In this document: positions 9,968 through 20,258 of the stretch, piece by piece
Layout of the letters: every line of letters begins with the position of its first letter
How positions within the stretch are numbered: position 1 is the first letter of the stretch
Source of the DNA: Verrucomicrobiota bacterium
Lineage (GTDB): Bacteria; Verrucomicrobiota; Verrucomicrobiia; Chthoniobacterales; UBA10450
NCBI GenBank assembly: GCA_003221295.1
Contig: QHRA01000185.1
Span: forward strand, 1 to 34,351
DNA: 34,351 nucleotides
Reading direction: 5' to 3'
The notes under the pieces: model-generated
Database searches by the model: none
What the model saw: only the letters and a program-made list of their open reading frames with translations
Told to the model about the DNA's origin: nothing
Program-made: the position numbers and the translations under genes

Positions 9968-10788
9968 ACACAGTAAATATCAACGCCATTCGTTCTCATT
10001 ACGACAGATTATCGATTTTCTATTGGTTCCTCTGGGGCGAACACATCCATCACGGCTTTTGGCGAAACGGCGAATCGCCGGAGGAAGCGCAGGTTCACTT
10101 GATCGAAGAGCTTGCTAATCGCACTCGAATGCAGCGAGGCGACAAAGTGCTCGATGTTGGCTGCGGTCTTGGCGGATCATCGTTCTGGCTGGCGCGCAAA
10201 CTTAATTGCTCAGTTTTGGGAATCACGATCAGTCCCGTCCAGAAGCGTCTCGCAGAAAAGCGTGCGCGATCGTTGGGGTTAAGTAACCGCGTGCGCTTCG
10301 TTGTAGAAGACGCCAATGAATTGGATCTTGGGACGGAAAGCTTCGACGCGATCTGGAGCATTGAATGCAGCGAGCATTTGTTTGAGAAGGAGCGCTTTAT
10401 TCGAAACTGCGCGCGCATGCTTCGGCCGGGAGGGGTGCTGGCTTTGTGCACGTGGCTTACCGCAGAGCCATTTTCGCCCTCGGCAAACTCAACGCTGGTC
10501 GTAAAAATCTGTTCCGGAATGCTTTGTGCATCGCTCGGGACATTTAACGATTACATCAGTTGGATGAACGGCAGTGGTTTTGGAGAGATTCGCGCGGACG
10601 ATGTCACGCGGCAGGTCGAAAAAACCTGGGAGATTTGTCAGGACATTCTACATCGGCCAATGGTGCGCGCCGTTTTGCCATTGATGGGATCGCAGACACG
10701 AGAATTTATAACGGGATTCAGCGAAATGCGTCGAGCTTACCGCGAAGGTGCGATGCTGTACGGAATGTTTAGTGCGCGAAAAACATGA
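9964..10788 (+). CDS. Class I SAM-dependent methyltransferase
   Basis: [37 protein letters not shown] at 9964 overlaps the SDR stop (ATGA). Confidence 0.9.
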   Translation: MNTVNINAIRSHYDRLSIFYWFLWGEHIHHGFWRNGESPEEAQVHLIEELANRTRMQRGDKVLDVGCGLGGSSFWLARKLNCSVLGITISPVQKRLAEKRARSLGLSNRVRFVVEDANELDLGTESFDAIWSIECSEHLFEKERFIRNCARMLRPGGVLALCTWLTAEPFSPSANSTLVVKICSGMLCASLGTFNDYISWMNGSGFGEIRADDVTRQVEKTWEICQDILHRPMVRAVLPLMGSQTREFITGFSEMRRAYREGAMLYGMFSARKT

Positions 10789-13112
10789 TAGCGCGCACTC
10801 TTCATCCGTTGGTCCAGTTAAGGCCGCGAGACGACATAATTTATGTCAGTCAGAATAGGACGGTTCTCGCGACGCAGCTGAACGGTTTCATCACCGAAGG
10901 ACCCGAACGCGGATTGTTTTTTCACCAAACGCGCCTTCTCTCGCGCTACCGTTATTTGGTCGAAGATAAACCGCCATTACCAGTCGCACTCTCCAACGTT
11001 GAGCAGCATTCCTGGCTCGGTTATTACATCGCTCTTTCACCGAACGCCAGCGAACAAGGCGATTGGGAAACGCTAGGGCCGGGCGGAAAGCTGGCGCAGC
11101 GACCAATCGAGTTGCGTGTCTCACGTTTTATCGGCGATGGGATGCACGAGGACTTGGCGCTTACAAACTTCACGCAAGAGAAAGTGACATTCACATTGGC
11201 TGTTGAGGTAGATGCTGATTTTGCGGACAGCGCCGAGACTAAACTGAAGGATCGTTTGCAGCGCGGCAAATTATCTAGCGAATGGCGACGTTCGATGGGT
11301 GATGACAAATGGGAACTCGCCTTTGATTATCGGGCCGAGCACAAGTTTGATCATCAAGGAAATCGCGGAACGGCGCATTTGCACCGCGGTATCATTGTCA
11401 AAATCGACAAATCCGATTCCGAGCCTTTGTGGAAGCGCGGTACAATCCGATTCCAAGTCGAGCTGGAGCCGCATGCTATCTGGCGTGCGGGTATCAACTT
11501 CATTCCTGTTCTTGAAGGCGAAGCAATGTCGCCGCTTTTCGCGCCGGCATTTACAGACACCGATAATCGTTTCGATTCGAGCAGGCGGATTTTTGTCGAT
11601 GAAGCGACAAGATTCGCTACGAGCGAAAGCGAAACGCTCGCGCCGATAGTTGCGACGACGCTCGAACGCGCGCGTGACGATCTGGCGGCGCTGCGCCTTC
11701 ACGATCTCGATCGAGGTGAGAGAGCGTGGACGATGGCAGCCGGACTTCCAATTTACCTCGCACTATTCGGAAGGGACACGCTCACGGCTTCGTGGCAGGC
11801 AGGTTTGCTTGGCCCAGAAATGATGCGTGGGACTTTGCCAGCAATCGCGGCTCTACAAGGTCGCGAGGAGAATGATTGGCGCGATGAGCAGCCAGGAAAA
11901 ATGATTCACCAAGTTGATACCGGACCTTTGCCAACCCTCAATTTTAATCCATTGGCACGGTATTATGGATCAATCACGACATCTGGATTCTATCCAGTGG
12001 TAGTTTCTGAGCTGTGGCATTGGACTGGGGACAAGGAACTCGTCCAGCAGTTCCTAGATCCCGCGCTTAAAGCCCTGCATTGGCTTGAAACTCATGGTGA
12101 TCTCGATCGCGACGGTTTTTACGAATACCAGACACGCTCCGAACAGGGCGTGCGGAATCAGGCTTGGAAGGATTCCAGCGATGCGATTGTTTATGAGGAT
12201 GGGTCACAAGTAGAAACACCGATCGCGACGTGCGAAGAACAAGGTTTTGTCTATCTGGCCAAGCTTCACATTTCTGAAGTTCTTTGGTGGCTGGATCGAA
12301 AAGATGAAGCCAAACGCTTTTATCGGGAGGCGGAGGAGCTGAAGAAACGCTTCAATGAGGCATTCTGGATGGAGGAGGAAGAATCGATCGCGTTGGGACT
12401 CGATCCGCAAAAACGGCAGATTCGCTCGGCCGCTTCGAATCCGGGCCATTGCATCGCGACGGCAATTGTCGATCAAAGTTTAGTAACGCGTACCGCTGAC
12501 AGGTTGATGCGCGATGATCTTTTCAGTGGATGGGGCATCCGGACACTTTCGTTAGAGCATCCCGCGTTCAATCCTTACAGTTATCACCTCGGATCAGTCT
12601 GGCCCGTTGAACAAGCGACATTTGCGCTCGGCTTTATGCGGTATGGGTTGCACGAATGCGTCGAGCGAGTTTGTCGCTCGCAATTCGAAGCCGCAGCAAT
12701 TTTTTCTGCTCGACGATTACCCGAACTTTTTAGTGGTCACCAGCGCGATGCAGAGCATCCATTTCCAGCTCATTACCCTGGAGCAAACTCACCGCAAGCA
12801 TGGTCTGCTTCCGCCGTATTCTGTCTTTTGCAATCGATGTTGGGGCTGTACCCGTACGCACCCCTTAATATGTTGGTGATCGACCCACAGTTACCGGAAT
12901 GGTTGCCAGATATTAAAATTTCCAACTTACGCGTCGGCGACGCGAGCGTGACAATCCGTTTTTTCCGAAAGCATAATGGCGCCAGCGACTACGAGATCAT
13001 CGATAAGCGAGGATCGCTGCACGTTTTGCGTCAGCCAACTCCGTGGTCGCTCACTTCAACCTTTGCCGAGCGCCTCAAGGATGCTTTGTTAGGTTTGCTC
13101 CCGGGTAAGTAG
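10785..13112 (+). CDS. Amylo-alpha-1,6-glucosidase / glycogen debranching-type glycoside hydrolase
   Basis: LPIYLALFGRDTLTASWQAGLL, NQAWKDSSDAIVYEDG, WPVEQATFALGF; ATGA overlap with upstream gene. Confidence 0.9.
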   Translation: MIARTLHPLVQLRPRDDIIYVSQNRTVLATQLNGFITEGPERGLFFHQTRLLSRYRYLVEDKPPLPVALSNVEQHSWLGYYIALSPNASEQGDWETLGPGGKLAQRPIELRVSRFIGDGMHEDLALTNFTQEKVTFTLAVEVDADFADSAETKLKDRLQRGKLSSEWRRSMGDDKWELAFDYRAEHKFDHQGNRGTAHLHRGIIVKIDKSDSEPLWKRGTIRFQVELEPHAIWRAGINFIPVLEGEAMSPLFAPAFTDTDNRFDSSRRIFVDEATRFATSESETLAPIVATTLERARDDLAALRLHDLDRGERAWTMAAGLPIYLALFGRDTLTASWQAGLLGPEMMRGTLPAIAALQGREENDWRDEQPGKMIHQVDTGPLPTLNFNPLARYYGSITTSGFYPVVVSELWHWTGDKELVQQFLDPALKALHWLETHGDLDRDGFYEYQTRSEQGVRNQAWKDSSDAIVYEDGSQVETPIATCEEQGFVYLAKLHISEVLWWLDRKDEAKRFYREAEELKKRFNEAFWMEEEESIALGLDPQKRQIRSAASNPGHCIATAIVDQSLVTRTADRLMRDDLFSGWGIRTLSLEHPAFNPYSYHLGSVWPVEQATFALGFMRYGLHECVERVCRSQFEAAAIFSARRLPELFSGHQRDAEHPFPAHYPGANSPQAWSASAVFCLLQSMLGLYPYAPLNMLVIDPQLPEWLPDIKISNLRVGDASVTIRFFRKHNGASDYEIIDKRGSLHVLRQPTPWSLTSTFAERLKDALLGLLPGK

Positions 13113-13136
13113 ATAGGGCTCAAAGAAGAGAGAGGG

Positions 13137-13190
13137 TGCGCGATACTGGGGTTCGAACGAGTGACCCCTACCGTGTCAACGTGCTCGTAG
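13137..13190 (-). pseudogene. Decayed tRNA-Val(GAC) copy (T arm, anticodon loop and acceptor 3' strand recognisable)
   Basis: Minus strand CACGTTGACACGGTAGGGGTCACTCGTTCGAACCCCAGTATCGCGCA closely matches the intact tRNA-Val at 21448-21519 with small indels and lost anticodon 5' stem. Confidence 0.75.
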
Positions 13191-13442
13191 CCCCCCTTAA
13201 GCCTCCTGTGAGCAGCTAAAGGCCTAATTAAAGGCTGATTCGGGCCACGTTTGCAGCGCGAGGAACATGAAGTTCAATCAAGGCTTGTTCGGTCTGCTCC
13301 GCGGATAGGTGATGTTCACGCACGACTGAAAAAATGGCGTGGCGACGTCGGCATCGCGGAATATCTCGCGTAATGTTATGAGATGCACAAATGAGTTACC
13401 TGGTTAGCACCTGATTTCGTTCAAACGTTTTTTGCCGCAAGT

Positions 13443-13877
13443 TCAATCGCCGTTTCCCAGGAGAATGGCAGGTGTAGTTCGATAAAAGTTTCGTACCTTC
13501 TCCGAGATTTGCCGCGGCGTCATCTTGTCTGCGGTCTCAAAGCCCACAATCCTTTCGCTAAAATGCCGCTTCTGGAATTGTTTGCGTAGTTCCCCTTTCG
13601 CTTCGCCAGGGCCAAAGATAAAGACGGTGTCAGCACCATGAGCAGATAGAAAAACCTCCTCGTAGTAGTTAGCGAGGTGGCCCATGTATTCTCGTTCCCG
13701 CCGGTCAGAGGCCGGTACCATCTGCGTTTCATAGCGTTCGTTCGATGGTGAATCGCCCGAGCGCCGAAGCTGCTTTTCGACATTTGATTTGATCTGCCGT
13801 GTCCTTTCCCCGGCTGGCGAAAGGAAAACGATGTTTGCTTCCCGGTGGTCAATCCACATTCCTACTTGTGTTTTCAT
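13443..13877 (-). CDS. baeRF / host-attachment-like (eRF1-domain-related) protein
   Basis: VGMWIDHREANIVFLSPAGE ... NVEKQLRRSGDS ... DTVFIFGPGEAKGELRKQF. Confidence 0.7.
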   Translation of the reverse strand: MKTQVGMWIDHREANIVFLSPAGERTRQIKSNVEKQLRRSGDSPSNERYETQMVPASDRREREYMGHLANYYEEVFLSAHGADTVFIFGPGEAKGELRKQFQKRHFSERIVGFETADKMTPRQISEKVRNFYRTTPAILLGNGD

Positions 13878-14089
13878 TGGCTCTTTCTATTTGAGGTCAA
13901 CCGCGTGACGGCTGCGGCAAAAGCTTCTTCGTCTACATGAGTAGAAGCGCCGCCTTCGCTCTCCCAGTCTTGCACCGCTTCGGCGTCGGTTTTCTCGTGC
14001 CAAGACTTAGAGAAACGGAACTCTCCCGAAGCAGACCCATGTCTGAAGAGCGCTGCGCCGATTTCGGTTAGTATCGATCGCGCATGCAA
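13874..14089 (-). CDS. Small hypothetical protein, translationally coupled to the downstream baeRF-like gene
   Basis: 71-aa ORF overlapping the 13877 start by 4 nt. Confidence 0.5.
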   Translation of the reverse strand: MHARSILTEIGAALFRHGSASGEFRFSKSWHEKTDAEAVQDWESEGGASTHVDEEAFAAAVTRLTSNRKSQ

Positions 14090-14185
14090 CCTATGACACT
14101 ATCGCACACGTTCACGAATTCCTCGCAGAGAATTATTTTTGATCTTCACTGCGCGGCTTGCGCATCGAATCGCCGGCCAGGGCTT

Positions 14186-15079
14186 TCAGCGCATCCGAAC
14201 GCCGCGATCACTCACGATGTTGATGTAAGCTTTCAACGCAATCGAGGGATTGTCTGCCTGCCAGGCGATGCATGACTCGGTCTTTACTGAGGGATTTAAT
14301 TCGCGGAAGACCACGCTATCATGAGGAAGCTTCTTCACCTGATCGGGTAACAATGCCACGCCCAAGCCGGCCGCGACGGATTGAATGACCGTTCGTTCGA
14401 TATCGGCATCTTGAAGGACTTTCGGGCTGAAGCCTACTTTTCGGCACGTCTGCGTGAGCCAGCGGCGATAACCTGGGAAACTAGCCTCTGACATGCCGAT
14501 AAAGAACATCGGTTTGAGTTCCTTAAGGTTGATGACCGATTTTTTTGCCAGAGGATTGTTTTTGGCGACAGCCACAACCGTTCCGTAGCACGCGATTGGC
14601 CGAAACTGTAATCCACGCTCTTCGATTGGCTCACGCAATCCAACGAACCCCAAATCGATCTTGCCATCTTGAAGTGCGTGAAATTGATCGCCGCAGGTCA
14701 TATCGAAAAGATTGATCGGAACCGTCGGGAACGACCGTTGAAAGGATGCCAGCGTGACCGGAAGGAGATCGTAAAACAAGTTTGCGACGTAGCCAATATT
14801 GAGCGGGGCCAATTCGTGGCGACTGAAGTGCCGCACGGACTCAACAATCTGCTCGCTGAGTTCAAGCACGCGTTTTGCATCGACCAGGAATGATTGTCCT
14901 TCCGGAGTCAAACTGACACGCGCCTTGGTCCGATCGAGCAGGCGCACGCCGATTTCTTCCTCGAGGTTTTTAATCTGTCGCGTCAGCGAAGGCTGCGCGA
15001 GGTGCAACTTTTCGGCACCCCTGGTAAAGCTGAGAGCCTCCGCCACTGCAACGAAGTAGCGCATGTGACGAAGCTCCAC
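14186..15079 (-). CDS. LysR-family transcriptional regulator
   Basis: MELRHMRYFVAVAEALSFTRGAEKLHLAQPSLTRQIKNLEEEIGVRLLDR. Confidence 0.95.
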   Translation of the reverse strand: MELRHMRYFVAVAEALSFTRGAEKLHLAQPSLTRQIKNLEEEIGVRLLDRTKARVSLTPEGQSFLVDAKRVLELSEQIVESVRHFSRHELAPLNIGYVANLFYDLLPVTLASFQRSFPTVPINLFDMTCGDQFHALQDGKIDLGFVGLREPIEERGLQFRPIACYGTVVAVAKNNPLAKKSVINLKELKPMFFIGMSEASFPGYRRWLTQTCRKVGFSPKVLQDADIERTVIQSVAAGLGVALLPDQVKKLPHDSVVFRELNPSVKTESCIAWQADNPSIALKAYINIVSDRGVRMR

Positions 15080-15236
15080 GGCAATTTAATCAGAGGGTAA
15101 TCGCGGCTGGCCTTTCGCACTTCTATAGCAGCAGGCTATTACTGTCAACGGAACAAGGTATTAGCCGATTTTCTGGCAAATCGTATGAAGAGAGACGGCT
15201 CAGGGCACTTTTGGGAAGTTACGGCCGTTCTCTATC

Positions 15237-15662
15237 ATGGATCGCAAAGCTTCAGTTATTTGGAATGGAACCCTGCGAGAAGGCACAGGCACGTTGAGCA
15301 CAGAAAGTGGCGTGCTAAATAAAACGCAATATTCGTTTCGCACGCGCTTCGCCCAAGGCATGGGGACTAACCCGGACGAATTGATCGCCGCATCCCTGGG
15401 AGGTTGTTTTTCCATGGCCCTGTCCAATGAGCTCGGCCTTTCCGGTTTCCATCCGCAGCGCATCGAAACTATCGCCACCGCTACCGTGGAAGACTTAGCC
15501 GCAGGCTGGACGCTCACGCGAATTCAGCTCGATGTGCGCGCCAATGTGCCGCTTGTTTCTCAAGCGCATTTTATGAAAGCGGCACTCGCGGCTAAGACCA
15601 AATGCCCCGTCGCTCGTTTGCTCAATACCACCATCAGCATGAGCGCGAGTCTAAACCCATGA
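15237..15662 (+). CDS. OsmC-family peroxiredoxin
   Basis: GTNPDELIAASLGGCFSMALSNEL ... KTKCPVARLLN (two redox Cys positions). Confidence 0.93.
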   Translation: MDRKASVIWNGTLREGTGTLSTESGVLNKTQYSFRTRFAQGMGTNPDELIAASLGGCFSMALSNELGLSGFHPQRIETIATATVEDLAAGWTLTRIQLDVRANVPLVSQAHFMKAALAAKTKCPVARLLNTTISMSASLNP

Positions 15663-16930
15663 TATCAACCGAATCGGCGAGCCCAGCGAAACGATTGTCG
15701 AGTGTCGACAGAGAAAGTTCTCTGAAGCTTAGCTTGGAAGCATCAGAGCTTCGCTATCGGCGGCTGTTTGAAACTGCGCAGGACGGCATTCTGATACTTG
15801 ACGCGAATACCGGCAAGATAATCGATGTAAATCCCTTTCTGCTCGATCTGCTCGACTATCCATTCGAGAACATGATCGGCCGGCGACTCTGGGAGATTGG
15901 TCAGTTCAAGGACATTGCAGCGAATCAAGCCGCTTTCGAAACGCTGCAAAGGAATGAGTACATTCGCTACGAAAACCTTCCGCTCCGTAGCAAAGCAGGT
16001 AAGGAGATTCATGTCGAATTTATCAGTAACGTTTACTTCGTCGGATCCGATAAAGTGATCCAATGCAATATTCGCGATATCAGTGCGCGCTTGGTCGTTG
16101 ACGAGGCATCTCACGGTCGTCTTGCTGCGCTCGAACTTGCCAACCAAAGCAAAGACGATCTGCTGGCCGTGTTATCCCACGAGCTGCGAACTCCGCTCAC
16201 GGCCATTTCTTGCGCCGCCGATTTGCTCGAGCTCGGTCACGATGCCGCAGATCAACTCGACAAAACCGAGGTGCCGCCGCAGTTCGATCGGTCCGCCGTG
16301 GCCATGATTCGCCGGAACCTTCAGGCGATGGTGCGATTGATTAGCGAGCTGCTCGATCTAACCCACATGGCGAAGGGAGCTCTGCGGCTGAAGCTTGAGC
16401 GGATCGACGCGCACGAGGTGATTCGCTTGGCGCTCAAGAATCTGGAGAGCTGGCAGAAACTGACGAAGGTCGGGATCTACCTTCAGTTGGAAGCTCAGTG
16501 TCACCATATTCGGGCTGATGCGGGCAAGCTTGAACAAATTATGTCGAATCTCATCGGAAATGCGCTGAAGTTTACACCAATAGGCGGCAGGATTTTGATC
16601 GTCACCCGCAACGAGAGCGGCAAACTAGTCATTGAAGTAAGCGATAGCGGAATTGGGATTTCTGCGGAGGCGTTGGGGCGGATATTTTCGCCTTTCGAAC
16701 AAGGAGATTCTTCGATCCATCCGCGCTTCGGTGGCCTTGGGCTTGGACTTTCAATTGCACGCACTTTGACAGCGGCGCACGGCGGCACTCTGGAAGTGGA
16801 AAGCGAGGGCATAGGCAAGGGTGCCAACTTTACGCTGCGTTTCAAAGTAGATGATTCGGCTCCTCAAGCCCGCGAGGAAGAACCCCCTGTCGCAGCAAAG
16901 AAAGCCGGCTGGCACCTGTCGCGGGAGTAA
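15659..16930 (+). CDS. PAS-domain sensor histidine kinase (apparently soluble)
   Basis: PAS YRRLFETAQDGILILDANTGKIIDVNP; H-box DDLLAVLSHELRTPLTAI; HATPase N and G boxes; ATGA overlap with osmC-like stop. Confidence 0.93.
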   Translation: MISTESASPAKRLSSVDRESSLKLSLEASELRYRRLFETAQDGILILDANTGKIIDVNPFLLDLLDYPFENMIGRRLWEIGQFKDIAANQAAFETLQRNEYIRYENLPLRSKAGKEIHVEFISNVYFVGSDKVIQCNIRDISARLVVDEASHGRLAALELANQSKDDLLAVLSHELRTPLTAISCAADLLELGHDAADQLDKTEVPPQFDRSAVAMIRRNLQAMVRLISELLDLTHMAKGALRLKLERIDAHEVIRLALKNLESWQKLTKVGIYLQLEAQCHHIRADAGKLEQIMSNLIGNALKFTPIGGRILIVTRNESGKLVIEVSDSGIGISAEALGRIFSPFEQGDSSIHPRFGGLGLGLSIARTLTAAHGGTLEVESEGIGKGANFTLRFKVDDSAPQAREEEPPVAAKKAGWHLSRE

Positions 16931-16962
16931 CGGCAAAACTATGGAACCAACCATCGTACAAA

Positions 16963-17963
16963 ATGGCGCTCTCTTCGCCCTCCAACACAGACCGGCGAAA
17001 GGAAACCACCGTCGGTTCCGCGACTTGGCGAAAATGCAGCCCAGGCGCCTTTTTCCGGTTGCCACTCGATCGCATTAATTGGTTAACGAGTTCATTTCTC
17101 ATTGGGACCGCGGCTCTTACGTTGACCGCTCTGCCGCTTTACTTCTGGTTTTTCGGGCTTGATTGGTTTCAGGTTGTTCTATTCTTCGTCATGCTGAGCG
17201 CTATCGGATTTAGCGTCACTTTAGGTTATCATCGGCTTTTCTCGCACCTTACCTTCCAGGCCAGCTGGCCAATTCGGCTTTTTGTCCTCATCTTTGGTGC
17301 GGCCGCTTTCGAGAACTCGGTTTTGACATGGGCAAGCGAACATCGGCGCCATCATAAGCATGTGGATCATGACGAGGATCCGTACTGCATTTCGAAAGGT
17401 TTCTTCTACGCGCATATTGGCTGGCTACTTTTCAAGCTACGTAACGATCAGCCATACGACAACGTCGCCGACCTCCAGAAAGACAAGCTTGTCTGCTGGC
17501 AGGATCGGTACGTGCAATGGATCGCCGTAATCGTTAGTTTCATCCTGCCGGCAATGCTCGGTTTCCTATGGAACGGATGGCCCGGAGCATTCGGGGCATT
17601 CTTGGTTGCCGGCGTTGCGCGCATCGTTGTTCTGCAGCACTGCACGTTTCTGATTAACAGCGCATGTCACACCATCGGGCGACAGCCATATTCAACCAAA
17701 TACAGCGCGGGCGATTCCTTTTTCTCGCCCTTCTCCCTTTGGGCGAAGGTTATCACAACTATCACCATGAGTTTCAGTATGACTATCGCAATGGCGTCAA
17801 GCCATGGCAGATGGATCCAACCAAGTGGGTTATCTGGATGCTGTCGAAGCTAAGACTTGTCCGAGGTCTGCGCCGCGCTTCCGCGGATAAGATTCGATCG
17901 GCGCAGCGAGACATTGGAGAGCGAGCCGCCTCCGCTCTGGCTGAATGCAGCCCAGTTGCGTGA
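16963..17963 (+). pseudogene. Acyl-CoA/fatty acid desaturase interrupted by a 1-nt frameshift near 17719-17724
   Basis: His boxes HRLFSH and HRRHH are in frame 1 (ORF 16963-17853); third box LLPLGEGYHNYHHEF continues in frame 3 (ORF 17664-17963). Confidence 0.8.
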
Positions 17964-18384
17964 GCAGGCGTCTTACCTTCGGGATTACAGCCTCGAAGTA
18001 GTGTAGTCGACCAGCGGTGAGCGAGCCGGATGCGTAGGACCGTCGCGCGCCACACGTTTAGACTCAATATCATTAGGTAATTGCATTTGCAGCTGTAGAT
18101 TGTGGCTTGAGCACCTAAACAAACGAAATGGAATCAACAGTCACGCAAAGGAGCGCAATTTATTTCAAGCGACACAAAGGCTCAAAAGGTCGAGCTGCGC
18201 TTTTTCGGCAGCTTCGCGCCTCACCCGCGAATCAGATCCGCGATGTGAAGCAGCAGACGTTCGGCAAGGCATATATCACGCAAGGCCTTCCTTCAGGACA
18301 ACTGTCGCTGAGAGGGTTCGCATCTTAGAACCCGCGGTGATGCGATCCGCAGGCGTGGTCAGGCACAGCGCTGCGGAAAGCCTA

Positions 18385-19299
18385 ATGAGCAAACGAAGCG
18401 CATCTCGATCCTCTGACCAGGAAGTCATGCGATATCTTTCGCGCTCGCAGATTTTCAAAGATTACGAAGGTGCTTTCAGTGCAGCCATGGGTTTGCCGCT
18501 GAATATTCGAGGATACAATTCATGGTCGCCGTCGCATCATGGAAAAGAAGATCGCGACTCCTTTGCCTCAATTCTGGCTCGTTTCAACAAGGCTCGCGCC
18601 GCATGCTTACGGGCTCAAACCGACGCATCTCGGGAACCGGACTCGACCAAGCGCACCGTTACCTGGTTTGCGGGACTCTCCGAAAGTGCTGTGCCGGTGT
18701 ATGTAGGTGACCACATTCTCGGTTTTCTCGAGACAGGCGAAGTGATGCTCAAGAATCCGACCAAGAAACACTTCGCCAGCATTACCCGGCAACTCCGCGC
18801 GTGGGGCTACAAGGCGGATTGGAAGCAACTTGAGCGGGCTTATTTTCGGTCGTGCGTTTTATCGCCAGACCGATATCGCGCGATGTTGCGGCTCCTGAAT
18901 ATTTTTGCGCAACACCTTTCCATTCTGTCGAATCAACTGGTGGTCCGGCGCGAAAAAGACGAATCCGCCAACATGGCCCGAGCACGGCAATTCATCGAGA
19001 AGCATCAGGCAGAGCCGCTCTCCCTCGGGCGCGTAGCCCAGGCGGCTAATATCAGCCGGTATTACTTTTGCAAGATGTTCAAGAAAGCCACGGGAATGAA
19101 TTTCATCGACTATCTCTCGAGAGTCCGAGTAGAGAAATCGAAGACGCTTTTGCTCAATCCTAACTCGCGCATTAGCGAAGCTGCCTTCGCCAGCGGCTTT
19201 CAATCGATGACGAACTTCAATCGCGCGTTCCGGCGAATTGTCGGTCGCTCTCCCACGCAATTTCGCGAATTGTTACCGAAGCTGCGACGCTCGGTTTAG
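18385..19299 (+). CDS. AraC-family transcriptional regulator with PocR-like sensory domain (ORF opens at 18100)
   Basis: RARQFIEKHQAEPLSLGRVAQAANISRYYFCKMFKKATGMNFIDYLSRVRVEKSKTLL double HTH. Confidence 0.85.
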   Translation: MSKRSASRSSDQEVMRYLSRSQIFKDYEGAFSAAMGLPLNIRGYNSWSPSHHGKEDRDSFASILARFNKARAACLRAQTDASREPDSTKRTVTWFAGLSESAVPVYVGDHILGFLETGEVMLKNPTKKHFASITRQLRAWGYKADWKQLERAYFRSCVLSPDRYRAMLRLLNIFAQHLSILSNQLVVRREKDESANMARARQFIEKHQAEPLSLGRVAQAANISRYYFCKMFKKATGMNFIDYLSRVRVEKSKTLLLNPNSRISEAAFASGFQSMTNFNRAFRRIVGRSPTQFRELLPKLRRSV

Positions 19300-19537
19300 A
19301 GGCTAGCGGCTCCAGTAGTTCCGCCCAGTCGATTCTGACGCGGAGTTGGTCAAGAACCTTGGCAGGGCTCTGCAGACTAATCCGCCCTACTCCGGCCACG
19401 ACAAGACAAAGATCAGCTGCCGCGGGTTTCATGACTGTCCTATTAATCAACTGCGCAGCGGCGACGAACTTAAGCCTACTCATCCACCGAGGCTAGCGCA
19501 CGAAGCTTTCCGCACGCTCGCCGTCAGTGTTAATGGA

Positions 19538-19996
19538 TTACGCCACTTTAACTTCGAGAGCTTTTGATTTTGCTTTCGTCGTTGTCGGGAGGTGAACTTT
19601 CAGTACTCCGTCGCGGAACTCCGCTGTCACCTTCGTGCTATCGGCATCTTCCGGCAGGGTGAAGCTGCGTCGGAAGTTACCAAAGGCGCGCTCGATACGA
19701 TGGAATTTTCTTTTCTGATCTTCTTTCTCGCTCTTGCGTTCTCCGGAAACGCAGAGGATGCCATCTTCGACTGTTACTCTAACGTCATCCTTCTTCATCT
19801 CAGGCAGGTCTGCCTTGAGCAGGTACTCGTGATTGTCCTGACTAATATCAACCTCCGGTGACCAATCTGCGACCGTCAGGCTGTGGGTCTCGCCAGTGCC
19901 TATTCTGTTCGGAAATCCGCCCAGGAAACGATTGAAGCGATTTTGCGTCGCTTCTTCCATCTCTCTAAGCTGATTCCATGTTATTAATGTATTCAT
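19538..19996 (-). CDS. Hsp20/alpha-crystallin small heat shock protein
   Basis: WSPEVDISQDNHEYLLKADLPEMKKDDVRVTVEDGILCVSGERK ... FRDGVLKVHLP. Confidence 0.95.
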   Translation of the reverse strand: MNTLITWNQLREMEEATQNRFNRFLGGFPNRIGTGETHSLTVADWSPEVDISQDNHEYLLKADLPEMKKDDVRVTVEDGILCVSGERKSEKEDQKRKFHRIERAFGNFRRSFTLPEDADSTKVTAEFRDGVLKVHLPTTTKAKSKALEVKVA

Positions 19997-20258
19997 TATA
20001 TTTACCTTTCTGGATTGAGTTAAAGCCAGCTCGATCCCTCACGCGCACCGCTTATTGTCAGACTCGACCCTAATCTTGTGCTCGACATCGGATCGTCGGG
20101 ATGGGGCGCACGTCCCGCTGGCGAGTGATGAGCCAGGTATTGGGCTCGATGTAGAACATGGTTTTAACGACATCGGCAAGAGTGAAGGCAGGGGTCGTAG
20201 GACAGCGCTCAGAAGAAGAAAACGGCGCCAGGAACGGGATAAAAAATTAGGAGAAATC

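Noticed and set aside
13210-13400. Peptide-like reading HLSAEQTEQALIELHVPRAANVARISL on the minus strand, possibly a gene remnant
   Set aside because: Too short, no start and no recognisable family; cannot be distinguished from chance.
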